Positions 1 to 10,279 of a stretch of 64,000 nucleotides of DNA are shown here, piece by piece. The first letter of the stretch is position 1. Every line of letters begins with the position of its first letter. The position numbers and the translations under genes are program-made. Where the stretch lies: NCBI GenBank assembly GCA_021018815.1, contig JAITYX010000034.1:558001-622000 (forward strand), in the 5' to 3' direction. The stretch is from Talinum fruticosum (Eukaryota > Streptophyta > Magnoliopsida > Caryophyllales > Talinaceae). The notes beneath the pieces were generated by a model. The model made no database searches. It was not told the DNA's origin and saw only the letters and a program-made list of their open reading frames with translations.

Positions 1-720
1 AAAACATTCGTGAGTTCGATGAAGGATGATCTTCCACCGGACCACGAAAGTTCAAATGATCAAACTTCATGCACTAGAAGAAACCGATGGAGTGGTTTCT
101 GCTGGACAACGAGAAAGATGTCCGGAACATCATCTAAGAAGGCAACTACATCCCAATGAAGATGGAAGGAAAAGGATTTGTTCCTAAAGAAAATTTGAGT
201 ACACCAATGAGGAATCGGAGAAGTTCAAAAAGAACTTCAAAGCAATGAACATTCGATGTGTGCTATTAGCTCGGAAGAGTACAACGAGTGTCGGCCTACG
301 ACACAGCCAAAGATGTGTGGGACACTTTTGTCAACACATACGAAGGAACAAGACAAGTGAAATAGGCGAAGATAAGTCGAGTATTTTCACAAATATGAGC
401 TGTTCAAGATGGAGCCAAAAGAAGACATCACTCGGATGTTTATTCGCTTCACTAAGATTACAAACAATCTCAAATCTTTGGGTAAAAAAATTTCTCACGA
501 AGAAATGTGCTATTCATAAGAATGAAAGGAGGACTGATCCCGGACCAGTTTATAGGAGAAAACTTTCTCCACCTATTTATAAAAGAAAAGATTTTCAAAA
601 GAAAGAGACAATTTTCTACAAAGAAGAATCGAATTAGACCAAACCCAAAGTCATTCAAGTCCGGGTTCTCAAGAGTGTTCTTCCTCGAAAAGGACCACGA
701 TAAAGGGAGTTACTAGGTTC
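1..720 (+). pseudogene. Degenerate gag of copy A, with internal deletion
   Basis: This stretch aligns with the gag region of copy B (from about 59460). Shared landmarks are the 'SSMK(D/E)DLP' start region, 'SCSRWS..KTSLGC' read in a shadow frame, and 'NERRTDPGPVYRRK' at about 520-565. No frame stays open. In copy B about 1.05 kb separates the 'EEMC' point (59945) from the 'NEMRTEPGP' point (about 61003). Here the two are fused at about 513, so the part of gag holding the zinc knuckle is missing. It would have encoded the particle-forming Gag protein. Confidence 0.7.
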
Positions 721-739
721 GTTAAAGGAGGTGATAAGG

Positions 740-3700
740 GTTAGTGTGTTTCGACTTGTAGGTAACTTAGAAAAGGACGAAAGGTCATTGGTACTTAGAT
801 AGTGGATGCTCAAGCAACATGTCGGAGATTCAAGACTCTTTTCTAAGTTAGAAGATTTTAAAGGTGGCAAAGTCACTTTTGGAGATGACAATAAGGGTAA
901 GATAGTTGGAATTGGCAACATTGGTGAAGCGGCACAACCTAGTCGATCCAGTTTATCTTGTCAAGGGATTAAAGTACAATCCGCTCAGCATTTCTCAATT
1001 GTGTGACAAAGGTCAAGAGGTCAGGTTCACTTAGACCAATTTCTACATTTGTGATGCAAGTACCAAAGAGACTACGCTCACAGGTAAGAGGTTAGGTAAT
1101 ACCTATACTATTCCTCTCTCCGATCCAATACGAAATTTATCTTCTTTAAAAGAATCATTGCATGATGATTCTTGGACATGGCATCGTAAACTAGGTCATG
1201 TTAGCATGCACACTATCAAAAAGCTTACATCTCATGGTTTAGTTAGCGGTTTACCTAACTGTGCATTTAAGAAAGGTAAAATCTATGAAGCATGCACAAA
1301 CGAGAAACAAGTCGGATCATCTTTTAAACCTCTCAAAACTGTTTCCACATCCAAAGTGCTTGAATTTCTTCATATGGATTTGTGTGGTGAAATCTCTGTG
1401 AAAAGCCTCGGAGAATAAATCATATGTACTTGTGATTGTTGATGATTTTTCACGATTTAAATGGGTTTGTTTTCTCAAGAACAAGAATGAAGCTTTTAAA
1501 GAGTTCAGCAAGCTCTGCAGAAAAATTCAAGTGGAGTCTTAGACTCATATTAGAAGAAGTCGATCCGGCCATGCAACGGAGTTTGACTACTCGGAATTTG
1601 CAGAGTTGTGTGACAAGAACGGTATCTCTCACAACTTCTCAGCACCCGAACTCCTCAATAGAACGGGGTAATGGAGAGAAGGAACCAAACTCTTAAAGAA
1701 ATAGGAAGGACGATGATGATTGAAAATGATCTACCTTACTATTTACGGGCTTAAGCGATCGACACAACAAACTATATACTAAACAGATGTCTCATCGGAC
1801 CCATCTTGAAGAAAACTCCCTACAAGTTTTACAAGGGAAAGAAGCCCAACATCTCATATTTCGGACCCTTTGGATGTAAGTGCTTTGTTCACAATAATGG
1901 TAAGGATCACCTAACCAAGTTTGATGCTAGGTTAGATGAAGGTATATTTCTAGGTTACTTATCTCACGGTAAAGCTTATCGTGTCTTTAACAAAAGAACT
2001 AACAAAGTGGAAGAAAGTATCCACGTTGTGTTTGATGAGATAGATTCGGGAAAAACAAGTGAGTTAACCTTCTCGGATCCGAAACTCATTCGAGATGAAG
2101 ATGATCTTGCTGAAGCCGAGCTCGGGAAGAGTCAAAAGAAAGCAACTCAAACCGAGGCAGCTCGTAACATCGTGACTCGGATCGAACCACCTCAAGAGAC
2201 AGCTCGAATGTCTGAAGGACAAGCAAAATGAGGAGACTCAGCAAGCTCAAACTATTGAAGATTAGCCAGTTTAACCAACAAATTTGGTGAACCACGTAAC
2301 GGTATAGCATTCAAAAATGCATCCAGTCATCCACTCGAGAACATTATATCCGACATTAACAAGTGGGGTAAGAACTCGTTCTTCTTTGCAAAATCTATGT
2401 GCATTCGCTACATTCATATCATTAACATAACCCAGAAATGCAGTACATGCACTAAATAAACCCGAATGGGTAAAGATAACGCAAGATGAGCTTAATCAAT
2501 TTGAAAGAAACCAAGTCCGAAATTTGACCAAACAACCTTCCGACCATCCGAGTTATAGGAACCAAATAGGTTTTCAAAAAGAAACTGGATGAGGATGGGT
2601 TGGTAGTCAGAAATAAGGCTAGACTTGTTGCTCAAGGGTATAATCAAGAAAAAGAAATTGATTGTGGGGAAACCTTTGCACCGATTCGTTGGGATCGAAA
2701 CAATCGGAATCCCGTTGCCATTTACATCTAGCATGAATATTAAATTGTATCAAATGGATGTTAAATGTGACTTTCTGATTGGTTTCATTCAAGAGGAAGT
2801 CTATGTTGAGCAACCCCTAAATTTGAAAACTCAGAATTTCCAAATCATGTTTTGAAATTGCAAAAGCTTTATATGGTCTTTAAAAGCTCCCGGAGCTTAG
2901 TATGAAAGACTAAGCGGTTTCTTAGTGAAAATGATTTCAAAAGAGGTCAAATTGACAAAACTCTTTTTATAAAAACCAAGGGGAATGATTTCCTTATTGC
3001 TTAGATTTATGTTGATGATATTATTATTGGAGCTACTAATGAAAATCACTCGTCAAGAGTTTTCCGAGTTGATAAGACAGGAGTTCAAAATGAGCATGAT
3101 GGGAGAACTCAATTTCTTTCTTGGTCTACAAATCGAGACAAGACAAAGATGGAATCTATGTCCATCAATCTAAGTATACCAAGGAGTTGTTTAAGAAGTA
3201 CAAGCTTCAAGATGTGAAACATGCAGCCACACCTATGAGTAGCAGTATGAAACTGGACTCATACGAAAAAGGTAAAGCAAGAGATCAAAAACTCTATAGA
3301 GGTATGATTGGATCCCTTCTATATCTTATATCCAGTAGGCCAAACATTATGTTTAGTGTATGTCCGTGTACAAGATTTCAAGCTAATCCAAACGAATCAC
3401 ATCTCACTCGTGATGAAGAGGATTTTCGGATATCTTGCAGGGACTCGGAATCTTGGTCTATGGTTTTCAAGAGACTCAAAACTAACCCTTACTGGATACT
3501 CGGATGCTGACTATGTTGGTTACAAGATTGATAGAAAGAGCACATCAGGAGCATATCAATTTCTAGGTCAATTCCTCATATCTTGGCACTCAAAGAAACA
3601 GAACTCGGTCGCTCTATCAACCGCTGAACTTGAGTACATTGCAGCTGGAGCGTGCTGTGCTAAGATTCTCGTGGATCAAGCAACACTTAAAGGATCTTGG

Positions 3701-3956
3701 ACTTTCATTCAAATTTATCCCAATTAAGTGTGACAATCAAAGTCCAATCAGCATCACTAAAAATCCAGTTCAAGCACTCAAAGACAAAGCATATTGAGGT
3801 TATGTATCATTTTCTGAGAGACCATTCTGAAAAAGGTTATATTGAACTTGAATTCATTCGTACAAAATTTTAGTTAGCTTATATTTTCACTAAGCCACTT
3901 AATGAGGATCATTTTTTCTTTGTTAGGAATGAGCTTGGAATGATTAATGCATGATT
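740..3956 (+). pseudogene. Degenerate pol of copy A (protease, integrase, RT, RNase H)
   Basis: Pieces of a Copia polyprotein can be followed through shifting frames. A mutated protease-type DSG neighbourhood lies near 795-830. The GAG-pre-integrase/zinc module is at 1158-1418 (HRKLGHVSMHTIKKL, CX2C remnant, MDLCGE). An integrase C-terminal segment is at 1806-2231 (FGCKCFVHNNGKDH, GIFLGYLSHGKAY). RT fragments follow from 2600, with the catalytic YVDD box at about 3008-3019 (YVDDIIIGATN). RNase H is at 3490-3730 (SDADYVGYKIDRKSTSGA, SKKQNSVALSTAE, Y-E-A box). The reading ends near 3953 after GMINA. There are many frameshifts and in-frame stops, so no product is expected. Confidence 0.85.
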
Positions 3957-4180
3957 ATGTGATTTTATAAGAGAAATTTTCTTGCATGATTATGTGTTAT
4001 ATGTTTTTCTTCTTTTTTTTTGTCTTAATAACAAATGGTTTAGTTAACCAATTGAAAATGAGCTACGAGTTTTTAGGTCTCCGAGTGTTCCGAGTCACTC
4101 AAAAACCATACTTGAGTTAGATTCAGCTTTTGAGCAAAATGGACATCAAACTTCGAAATTATCTCTAGATAAATGGATTT

Positions 4181-4260
4181 TTAACATCCGTACCCCTCGT
4201 ACTATGCTGCAATCATTTTTTTGCCCATGTCGTATTGAAAATTATTTTCAACCCCCGACC
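4181..4260 (+). repeat. Left terminal inverted repeat of the Pack-MULE-like element
   Basis: It is the near-perfect reverse complement of 5514-5594, with about five to eight mismatches or small indels by eye. It ends in the C-rich block ACCCCCGACC, after which the two arms diverge. Confidence 0.8.
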
Positions 4261-4443
4261 GTCGCTGTTAATAATTAATCTGTCCTTTTCCGATATTTGC
4301 GCTAATATAACAAGTGGTTGGTGAACATTAAATGACAACTTTACCCAAATAAAAATAATCAGATTATTTTATTTATTTTATTTAACCTTAAAAAACTTTT
4401 ATCTCTTTCCTCACCACATCTCCCTCACTCTCTCTCCTCCTCT

Positions 4444-4476
4444 CGCTATCCCCCTCTCTCTCTCTCTCTCTCCTGT
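4444..4476. repeat. CT-rich microsatellite inside the MULE-like element
   Basis: A run of CT dinucleotides with a few C-rich interruptions lies between the left TIR and the kinase fragment. It is simple sequence with no coding content. Confidence 0.7.
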
Positions 4477-4553
4477 CTCTGTCTCACCCAATAGTGTTCA
4501 CCTCCGCCTGAATTCTTCTTCTCTTTGGACCACACCTCCAAATTTATTCACGG

Positions 4554-5087
4554 CTAGAGCTCTCTCATCCGAAACACACCCTTGTAAACTACACCAAAGC
4601 CTCCACTTCCTAAAACTTCCTTGAAGTTCCAGGTTGCCTTCTTAAGCTCGCCATAACTGAAGCTCCTAAACCGGCTCGAGATAGCTCTATAGCCATCCTC
4701 CAATGAATTCGAGATACCATGTTTTCTGAAAAGAAAGCACCAACCCACAACTAAAATGATGACCTCAATCGCATCAACGCTTGAAATGAACGAATATAGG
4801 TACGCCCATTTGAATCTTTCAGCAGAGGTGATGTATTTAGTGTTCATCCTCTCTCGAGCTAAAGCCTTGTCCCTTGAATCACAAACCATCGAATTTGTCA
4901 AGAACAAACCCTTAATCTTGCTCAAATGGCCTGGAAAAACCCCAACTTGCCTTCCGTGCTCCTCAACTCTCATACCGGCATTGTTCCGTTTGAAGCCCGA
5001 AGTGGAATTATCCTCCTTATGGTGCCCACATCGATTATGATGGCAATAATTATGCCGGAGGTTACTAAATTCAAGTCCTTCACTCAT
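4554..5087 (-). pseudogene. Captured fragment of a ZmPK1-type (G-type lectin) receptor kinase
   Basis: A 177-codon open frame on the minus strand ends exactly where a kinase domain should begin. Its C-terminal two thirds read like the transmembrane, juxtamembrane and glycine-loop part of putative receptor kinase ZmPK1 relatives. A hydrophobic membrane segment (about residues 92-118) is followed by 'EDGYRAISSRFRSFSYGELK', then 'KKATWNFKEVLG' and the ATP-binding loop GSGGFGVVYKG. The sequence stops just after kinase subdomain I, so lysine, HRD and DFG motifs are absent and no kinase activity is possible. The N-terminal 60 residues are not recognisable and may be captured intron or extracellular sequence read through. 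It lies inside a TIR-bounded element, as expected of transduplication. Whether it is transcribed cannot be judged. Confidence 0.75.
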
Positions 5088-5513
5088 CTAATTGTTCTTC
5101 TATGGCTATGAATTACACAATTCCTTAATTGTGAATGTTTTATTTAGGGGAAAAATGAATGATCTTATAAATTGAAAAGAATTTATTACTCGTTATAAAT
5201 TGAAAAGAAGAGGATAGAGAACTTGCAAATGAGATAGAACTTGAGAAGAGAGAGGAAGGGAGTCATGCAGCCATGGAAGAGGGAGAAATTAAAGGAATAA
5301 AGAACTTGAAGAAGAAGAGAGGGAATGTGGAGAGGAGAGAGAGACAAAGCATCCATGACCATAGAGCTTTGAGGTTTTTTTTTCTAAAATCTCTTCAATT
5401 CAAATTAAAATATGATTGTGGTGGGGTTAATTTAAGAAAGGGCATTTTAGTCTTTTAACATCTCCGGTCAACTTAAAATCTCAAGTTTACCTACAATTAT
5501 AATATGTCGGTAA

Positions 5514-5594
5514 GGTCGGGGGTTGAAAATAATTTTCAATAGGACATGGGTAGAAAAATGATTGCGAGCATAGTACGAGAGGTACAGATGTTAA
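5514..5594 (-). repeat. Right terminal inverted repeat of the Pack-MULE-like element
   Basis: It begins GGTCGGGGGTTGAAAAT and ends GATGTTAA, mirroring 4181-4260. It is followed at 5597 by the second copy of the 17-bp flanking direct repeat. Confidence 0.8.
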
Positions 5595-5803
5595 TAATCT
5601 CTAGATAAATGGAGAATTTCATAAATATTTTTGAAAAGTCTTTCTTCTTTCTCTCTCTTTGCCACGCATATCGATCGGACAAAACTAGCCCTTGGATGAA
5701 AGCCGCTGGAATTCTAACCGTTGGAGAGCGAAACGTCACGCCTGTCCGAGACGATCATTGGAGCTTCGAGTCATACCGAAGACTGAAGGACATTCCTTTT
5801 CGC

Positions 5804-5812
5804 TATAAATAG
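5804..5812 (+). promoter_or_regulatory. TATA box upstream of the envelope-like ORF
   Basis: TATAAATAG lies 165 bp upstream of the first ATG of the envelope-like region (5969, context CACCATGCC). A C/T-rich leader full of CTC and TTC follows. The same nonamer is the LTR promoter core of this element family (8867, 18286 and 58828). Here it is internal, between pol and the envelope-like region, so it may drive a separate transcript. This is inference from position only. Confidence 0.5.
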
Positions 5813-5968
5813 CACCCCTTCACCTTCATTTCATTACTTTACTCACTCGCCTTCCTAATTTCTAAGCATTCTCGCTCACTCTCCGAACTCTAAGCACTCT
5901 CATTCTCTTTATTCCCTCTCTCTCTCTCTCTCTCAAGTCCACTCGATTTCTTCTCAAAAATTCTCACC

Positions 5969-7440
5969 ATGCCTAAAAGGGGTTCTCGCACAAGATTTTC
6001 CGGGGTTTTCTACTAAGAAGCCCCACGCTATAACTCCTCAAGAGGGTACCTCTAACCCCTCTAAAGTCTTCATCACCCAACAACTAACGTTGGATGATAA
6101 ATTCTTCCCAACCACCTCGTTTTCGTGGTTGCAATACATAAAGAGCACTGGAGTATACAATTTTCTCGTGCTTCGGTGAGTTTATCTATCTTGAACTCGT
6201 TGTCGAGTTCTACTCTAACATGTCTTAGTCTGAGGGAGTCATTACCTCACGAGTTCAAGACAAGGTTGTTCGCATCAACCTCTCTCTCCTTCACGAGACT
6301 TTTCAAAGTCTCTTATCTCTTTCGAACTACAATCCCATCCCCTTCACAGAGATTGCAGATGAATTCTTTGAGAAATACACCAAGGAGGTCCCCGAGTCAC
6401 GCAAAAACTTCTCGGTGACTCGGATGAAGACCAAGGCCAGGTTACTCTATTTTCTCTTGATGAGAACTTTCTTTTCTTATCACTCTAGCAAGGAGAATCC
6501 CAACTCTAATATTCTCAAAGTTCTTTTTGACATTCTAGAGGGCTACAACATAGATCTCTTCCCTACTATTCTTGAGCAAATGGCTTCGTGCCAGCTTAAT
6601 CCAAAAAATATGCTCAATTCCCTTTGGAGCCCTTCGATCTGTTGTCTTCAAACAGCTTTAAGGTTCCTCTCCCTCATATCTAAATACGGTTTCGAGGCTG
6701 CCATAGTGATAGGTAGGAAGGAGCTTCGGGCTATGGATATTAGGAAGTCAAGCCTTATGTCCGGGTCCATGGGTCCGAGTTAAAGCCCCCTTCATCCCTC
6801 CCACTCGGACTTAACTTCCCCTATCACTCCCTCCTCCATCAGGTGGTCCATCCACTTCTCCACCACCTTCTACAACCTTTAAGGCTATGTTTACCGCTTT
6901 GGTAGACAAACTCTCCTCCGTGTCCGAAGAACTTTGGGGCACCCTCCGCTCACTAGAAAATGTCCTTCGGAGCCCGATGATCAACCGGAAGATAGGCCAG
7001 TCTCAAATCCGAGAAAATCGGGATCTATTGATTGAGCTAAAGAGCATCATCGGTGAGCAGCACAAGCAGCTCCAACTCCTCCAAGAATGCCGATCTAAGG
7101 CTGCCTAGGAACCAAAAAGTTCAGACACTTCGAGGAGTCCTCTAACCCAGCCAAGTCTCCTTTGGGCTGTGGTTGAAGAAGAAGAAGCTGCAACCGAAGC
7201 AGCATAGCCTAAGGATGAGAGGGAAGAGGAGAAGGAGGAAGAGGAAAAAGAGAAAGAGGAAGTCGCTCAAATTGAGGGACAAGGTGCTGCAGATCCCCGA
7301 ACCAGAATTGATCGGCTTAGATGATGATCTAAGTGGGTCGAAGAAGTCGTGGACATTGGTCGATCCGCAGTTATCAAGTCGAAGCATCTCCCTTTACTCG
7401 TCTTCCCGGAGGATGAGCCCGAGGATGATATGGCCCTGGG
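5969..7440 (+). pseudogene. Envelope-like ORF region of the Sirevirus-like element (broken)
   Basis: Downstream of pol, open stretches in different frames (5969-6015, about 6090-6415, 6415-6783, 6887-7108, 7173-7440) read as one broken protein. Recognisable pieces are KTKARLLYFLLMRTFF, 'NSNILKVLFDILEGYNIDLF', 'NSLWSPSICCLQTALRFLS', then a charged helical stretch (NRDLLIELKSIIGEQHKQ) and a glutamate/lysine-rich tail near 7170-7280. Sireviruses are known to carry such an envelope-like ORF of unproven function. I see no clear signal peptide or membrane anchor in these fragments. The assignment rests on position and general character, so function is left open. Stops at about 6014 and 6781 and frame changes make it non-coding now. 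Confidence 0.55.
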
Positions 7441-7559
7441 TTAGATGACCGGACCGGAGCCACTTCCGGACATCCATGTGCTCGCTGTGGCCACGATCAT
7501 CAACATCGTCCCAATCTTACCAGCGCAGGTGCACTCGCTCGTCCCTCCACCTCCCGACA

Positions 7560-8000
7560 AGCAAACCCCCTTCTTAGTCTTTTTTTTTCTTCATTTTTTT
7601 TGTCCAACATTAATGTACTTCATTATTATCTTTTTTTCCTTCTTTTTGATGAAATGAAAGGGGGTGAAATATAGAAATCTAATGTTGTTGTGTTTAGGGG
7701 AGCTCACCCGTTTTTTTTTTTTTAGCACAAGAATGAATGAATTTTCTTTTCCGAATAGACTTATTTCGAGTTGGATATCTCATATTATTTTTCTGCTCGG
7801 ATATAATCTTCTCTTTTCCTTGATCTAATGTGTTATCCACATAAGCTGTTATGAGTAATGATAGTATCCGCAATGCATCTTATAAGCATGGAATATTTCT
7901 AAATCATTACTTCTCGCTCCGATATGTTCACGCTTAGTGATAATGAAAACTCATGTTTTGCACTAACAAGTTTCTATCCACGTATGAAATGCCTTTCGTC
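7560..8000. other. Non-coding tail between the envelope-like region and 3' LTR
   Basis: T-rich runs (7580-7650 and 7711-7722) and AT-rich sequence lead to the purine tract. No gene is seen. It is the expected 3' untranslated part of the element. Confidence 0.5.
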
Positions 8001-8010
8001 AAAAGGGGAG
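8001..8010 (+). other. Polypurine tract of copy A
   Basis: AAAAGGGGAG lies two bases before the LTR start (TGAAGACTCGG at 8013), the expected place for the plus-strand primer in reverse transcription. Confidence 0.75.
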
Positions 8011-8012
8011 AT

Positions 8013-9462
8013 TGAAGACTCGGATTCTAACTCTAAGTCATTCTGAGTACCACATGAAGATTCGGTATAAATCTTATCTCTCCTAAGTTTTGATTTCAAG
8101 TCATTCTGAGTGTTATAGAAACTCTCGTATAAGTTTTCATTCATTTCGATCGACTCGGACATCACTCAAAACTATCGCATGCTCAAATATTTTCTCTAAC
8201 ACTTTTATTCCGAGTACTGATCGCATATTTCAATGCAAAGTGAATTACGAGTGTTAATTCCTTTTCTAAGTTAGTTTGCTTGTTTGAGAATTATTTGTCA
8301 AGATCAAGTTGTTATACTCTAATGATTCTATTCTTTTTAACTTGATCATCCATAGGATTGACTTTGATGGAATATCGATATATTGAATATTAAACTCATA
8401 AATTATCACTCTTACGGGCTTAAGATAATTATGTAGTTAATTATCTTAATTTAATTATTATCTGTGTCTAATTTTGGACCAAAGTATTTTATACTTTGAG
8501 AACGAAAGTGGTTTACTTTCGTAGGTTATTCAAACGAGGTTATTTCATTTTTTATATACAAAAGTAGCCGACTTCTAGCTGTTAATCACCAGCAGACAAG
8601 CTTTATCTACTTACGAACGAGTGCTCGGACACTATGTCAGGTTTGTCTGTTTCCAAAACTGGAAAACTCCAATGCTAGGCTCAATGGTGGTTTTCACCCT
8701 ACTTTTCAAACATCACCGATTGACTGGAGTACCTTTTGGAGCCAAGAGCCGTTGCACAACATTCACATCCCAACAGATTTTTCCGAGTGACTCGGAAGAG
8801 CTATTACAATGGCCGATAAAGACTTCGTTTAGAACCAAGACTCAATGTTCACTTTGCTTGGTCATCTATAAATAGAAGCCACTTTACAAGACTGGAGGAT
8901 TGTTGGAATAATTGCTCGAACATTATTACAAAACACATTACTTGAGCAAAAGTCATTATTTTCATATTCAATCTTCTACTTACAACTCTCAGCTTGTATT
9001 TAATATTTTCCGAGTTGTAAAGTCTTGTAATCAGTTACATACTTTTCTTATTTCTAAGTAAGGTCCCTTGACTAAGTCGTAAGGGTTCACTCAGTTCGAG
9101 TTGCTCCTAACTTTAAATGTCATCTCAATTAGGAAGTACTAGATCGGATAAGGAACTTCGAGTCTAGGAAAACATTCTAAGGAATTGTCTAAGGGAGCAA
9201 TTTTGGTAGAGTTTGTCCCTTGTATTTTGACGATTCCAAATAGTGGATTTGACTTGGTGCTTGGATTAGCACTATCCGTGGTTTTCTGCCCCGGGAGGGT
9301 TTCCATGTATTTACGAGTGTCTGCATTTTTTAGTGCAATCTAGACTCGAGACTCGGTTGTTTTTCTCTTTCAAAGCATAAATTGTCTAAGTTTGCTTAAA
9401 TGTCCTCATCACCATATTCACCCCCTCTAGGGTGAGTTAGACTCTCTAGGAGCAAACCTTCA
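8013..9462 (+). repeat. 3' LTR of Sirevirus-like copy A
   Basis: It starts TGAAGACTCGG and ends AACCTTCA, about 1450 bp. It is homologous along its length to 17373-18950 and 57896-59402, with shared landmarks TTGGACCAAAGTATTTTA, CATCTATAAATAGAAGCC, AGATCGGATAAGG and GGAGGGTTTCCA. The TATA box TATAAATAG is at 8867-8875. It is followed directly by plastid-derived DNA at 9463, so the element integrated into an existing plastid fragment. Confidence 0.85.
8867..8875 (+). promoter_or_regulatory. LTR promoter TATA box (copy A)
   Basis: TATAAATAG is conserved at the same place in all three LTR copies of this family, so it is the probable core promoter and precedes the R region. Confidence 0.65.
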
Positions 9463-9465
9463 TAT

Positions 9466-9560
9466 CCGGTAGAACAACTCAAAAGATAAAGAAGTATCAT
9501 TAATTTCTTCATACTCATTCCAAGTTCGAAGTACCATTTATACAAATAAGAATCCCTTTG
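9466..9560 (-). pseudogene. ycf2: Plastid ycf2 fragment
   Basis: Read on the minus strand it gives [20 protein letters not shown] followed by ILLYLLSCS, a stretch I recognise as internal Ycf2 (the large plastid inner-envelope ATPase-complex subunit). About 30 residues remain, fused to unrelated sequence on both sides. Confidence 0.75.
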
Positions 9561-9562
9561 GA

Positions 9563-9738
9563 TACATCGAATTAAACCACATGCTCCACCACTTGTATGG
9601 GCCCCCATCAATTCATTTGAGTTTCATTCTTGTGAACGTACTCCCAGGCGGGATACTTAAATTGTTAGCTACAACACTACACGGGTCGATTTGCACAACG
9701 CCTAGTATCCATTGTTTACGACTAGGACTATTGAAGTA
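9563..9738 (-). pseudogene. rrn16: Plastid 16S rRNA fragment
   Basis: The + strand shows the complement of bacterial-type 16S helices around position 900: ATGCTCCACCACTTGT, TTTGAGTTTCATTCTTG, CGTACTCCCAGGCGGGA, CGCCTAGTATCCATTG. Several G-to-A and C-to-T changes and a missing C in the CCCC block mark it as a decayed copy. Confidence 0.85.
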
Positions 9739-9794
9739 TGTGGGGTTTCTCTCGTTTTTGGCATAGTAGGCCTCTCGCTGGGGGCCCCCACGAC

Positions 9795-9831
9795 GGGCTA
9801 TTAGCTTAGTGGTAGAGTGCGCTCCTTATAA
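9795..9831 (+). pseudogene. trnI-GAU: Plastid trnI-GAU 5' exon fragment with start of intron
   Basis: GGGCTATTAGCTTAGTGGT matches the 5' half of the plastid isoleucine tRNA, including the D arm. The anticodon-side sequence (CTCCTTATAA) is followed by the intron start (TTGCTTCGTTGTGCC and GAGGGCTCTCA). No 3' exon follows, so it cannot make a tRNA. Confidence 0.75.
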
Positions 9832-9946
9832 TTGCTTCGTTGTGCCCGGGCTATGAGGGCTCTCAAACACATGGATAGTTCAACAAAAAAGAGAATAATA
9901 GCACTGGAAATTAGTTCTAGTTCGGTTCAATTCAGATTCTTGTTTA

Positions 9947-10081
9947 GTCGCCAAGGGAAATAATAGTTGGAAACAACTCGCTAATACCCCATAGGCTAAA
10001 GAGCGAAAAGAGGAATCGCCCGAAGAGGGCTCGCATCCGATTAGCTAGGTGGTAAGGCAAGAGCTTACTAAGGCGATGATT
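9947..10081 (+). pseudogene. rrn16: Plastid 16S rRNA 5'-region fragment
   Basis: It matches the region around 16S positions 130-260: CTAATACCCCATAGGCT, GAGGGCTCGCATC, GATTAGCTAGGTGGT, GCTTACTAAGGCGATGAT. It lies opposite in strand to the other rrn16 piece 200 bp away, showing rearrangement. Confidence 0.8.
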
Positions 10082-10091
10082 AGAAGAAAGG

Positions 10092-10245
10092 ATTCATAAA
10101 TTCTATTTGTTCGGACGTATAGTTATTGTCAATCAAAGAATGACTCACGGTTATTAAGTGTTTGAACAATCGGGACCAATTTACTCACGATACTTGGTTG
10201 ACATTCATATAAGTATCTAATGAATTATGAGTTCAATAGCTCTGT
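10092..10245 (+). pseudogene. ycf2: Plastid ycf2 fragment (second part)
   Basis: In one frame it reads EQSGPIYSRYLVDIH and then, after a lost base, the region corresponding to LMNYEFN, which I recognise as Ycf2. Earlier codons (FINSICSD-like) are disrupted by stops. Confidence 0.7.
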
Positions 10246-10279
10246 CTAATGAAGGGAGTCCGCTTTGAAATCATCCGCC

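Larger units (their letters stand above)
4178..5596. mobile_element. Pack-MULE-like DNA element with long terminal inverted repeats and a captured kinase fragment
   Basis: The segment is flanked by a perfect 17-bp direct repeat (ATCTCTAGATAAATGGA at 4161-4177 and 5597-5613) and carries about 80-bp terminal inverted repeats (4181-4260 and 5514-5594). Both arms share TTAACATC, TACTATGC, CAATCATTTTT and TTTTCAACCCCCGACC. Long TIRs around a host-gene fragment, without a transposase, are the Pack-MULE pattern. The flanking repeat is longer than the 9-11 bp usual for Mutator, so the superfamily is uncertain. It interrupts copy A between pol and the envelope-like region and is therefore younger than that Copia insertion. 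Confidence 0.75.
1..9462 (+). mobile_element. Sirevirus-like Ty1/Copia element, copy A (5' end outside window)
   Basis: The order read along the + strand is gag remnant, protease/integrase/RT/RNase H remnants, an envelope-like region, a purine tract (8001-8010) and a 3' LTR (8013-9462). This matches the Sirevirus (SIRE/Maximus) layout, in which an extra ORF lies between pol and the 3' LTR. The window opens just inside gag: its first bases align with copy B near 59480, so the 5' LTR must lie just upstream. Every coding part carries stops and frameshifts, so the copy is dead. A 1.4-kb MULE-like element interrupts it at 4178-5596. The Copia assignment is secure; the Sirevirus clade rests on gene order, LTR length and protein resemblance recalled from memory. 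Confidence 0.85.
9463..10262. other. Chimeric plastid-derived module, copy 1
   Basis: About 800 bp made of plastid pieces in an order not found in a plastome: ycf2 (minus), rrn16 3' half (minus), trnI-GAU 5' exon (plus), rrn16 5' third (plus), ycf2 (plus). The same order with the same junctions recurs at 15761-16545. Both copies end in GAAGGGAGTCCGCTTTGAAA. Numerous transitions and small indels show long residence in the nucleus (or in a mitochondrial intermediate). Confidence 0.8.

Noticed and set aside
7142..7387. Minus-strand Leu/Phe-rich frame suggesting a membrane protein
   Set aside because: It is the complement of the Glu/Lys-rich tail of the envelope-like region, not an independent gene.
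9396..9611. Open frame of 71 codons on the minus strand
   Set aside because: A chance fusion of a ycf2 fragment with the Sirevirus LTR end and rrn16 complement.
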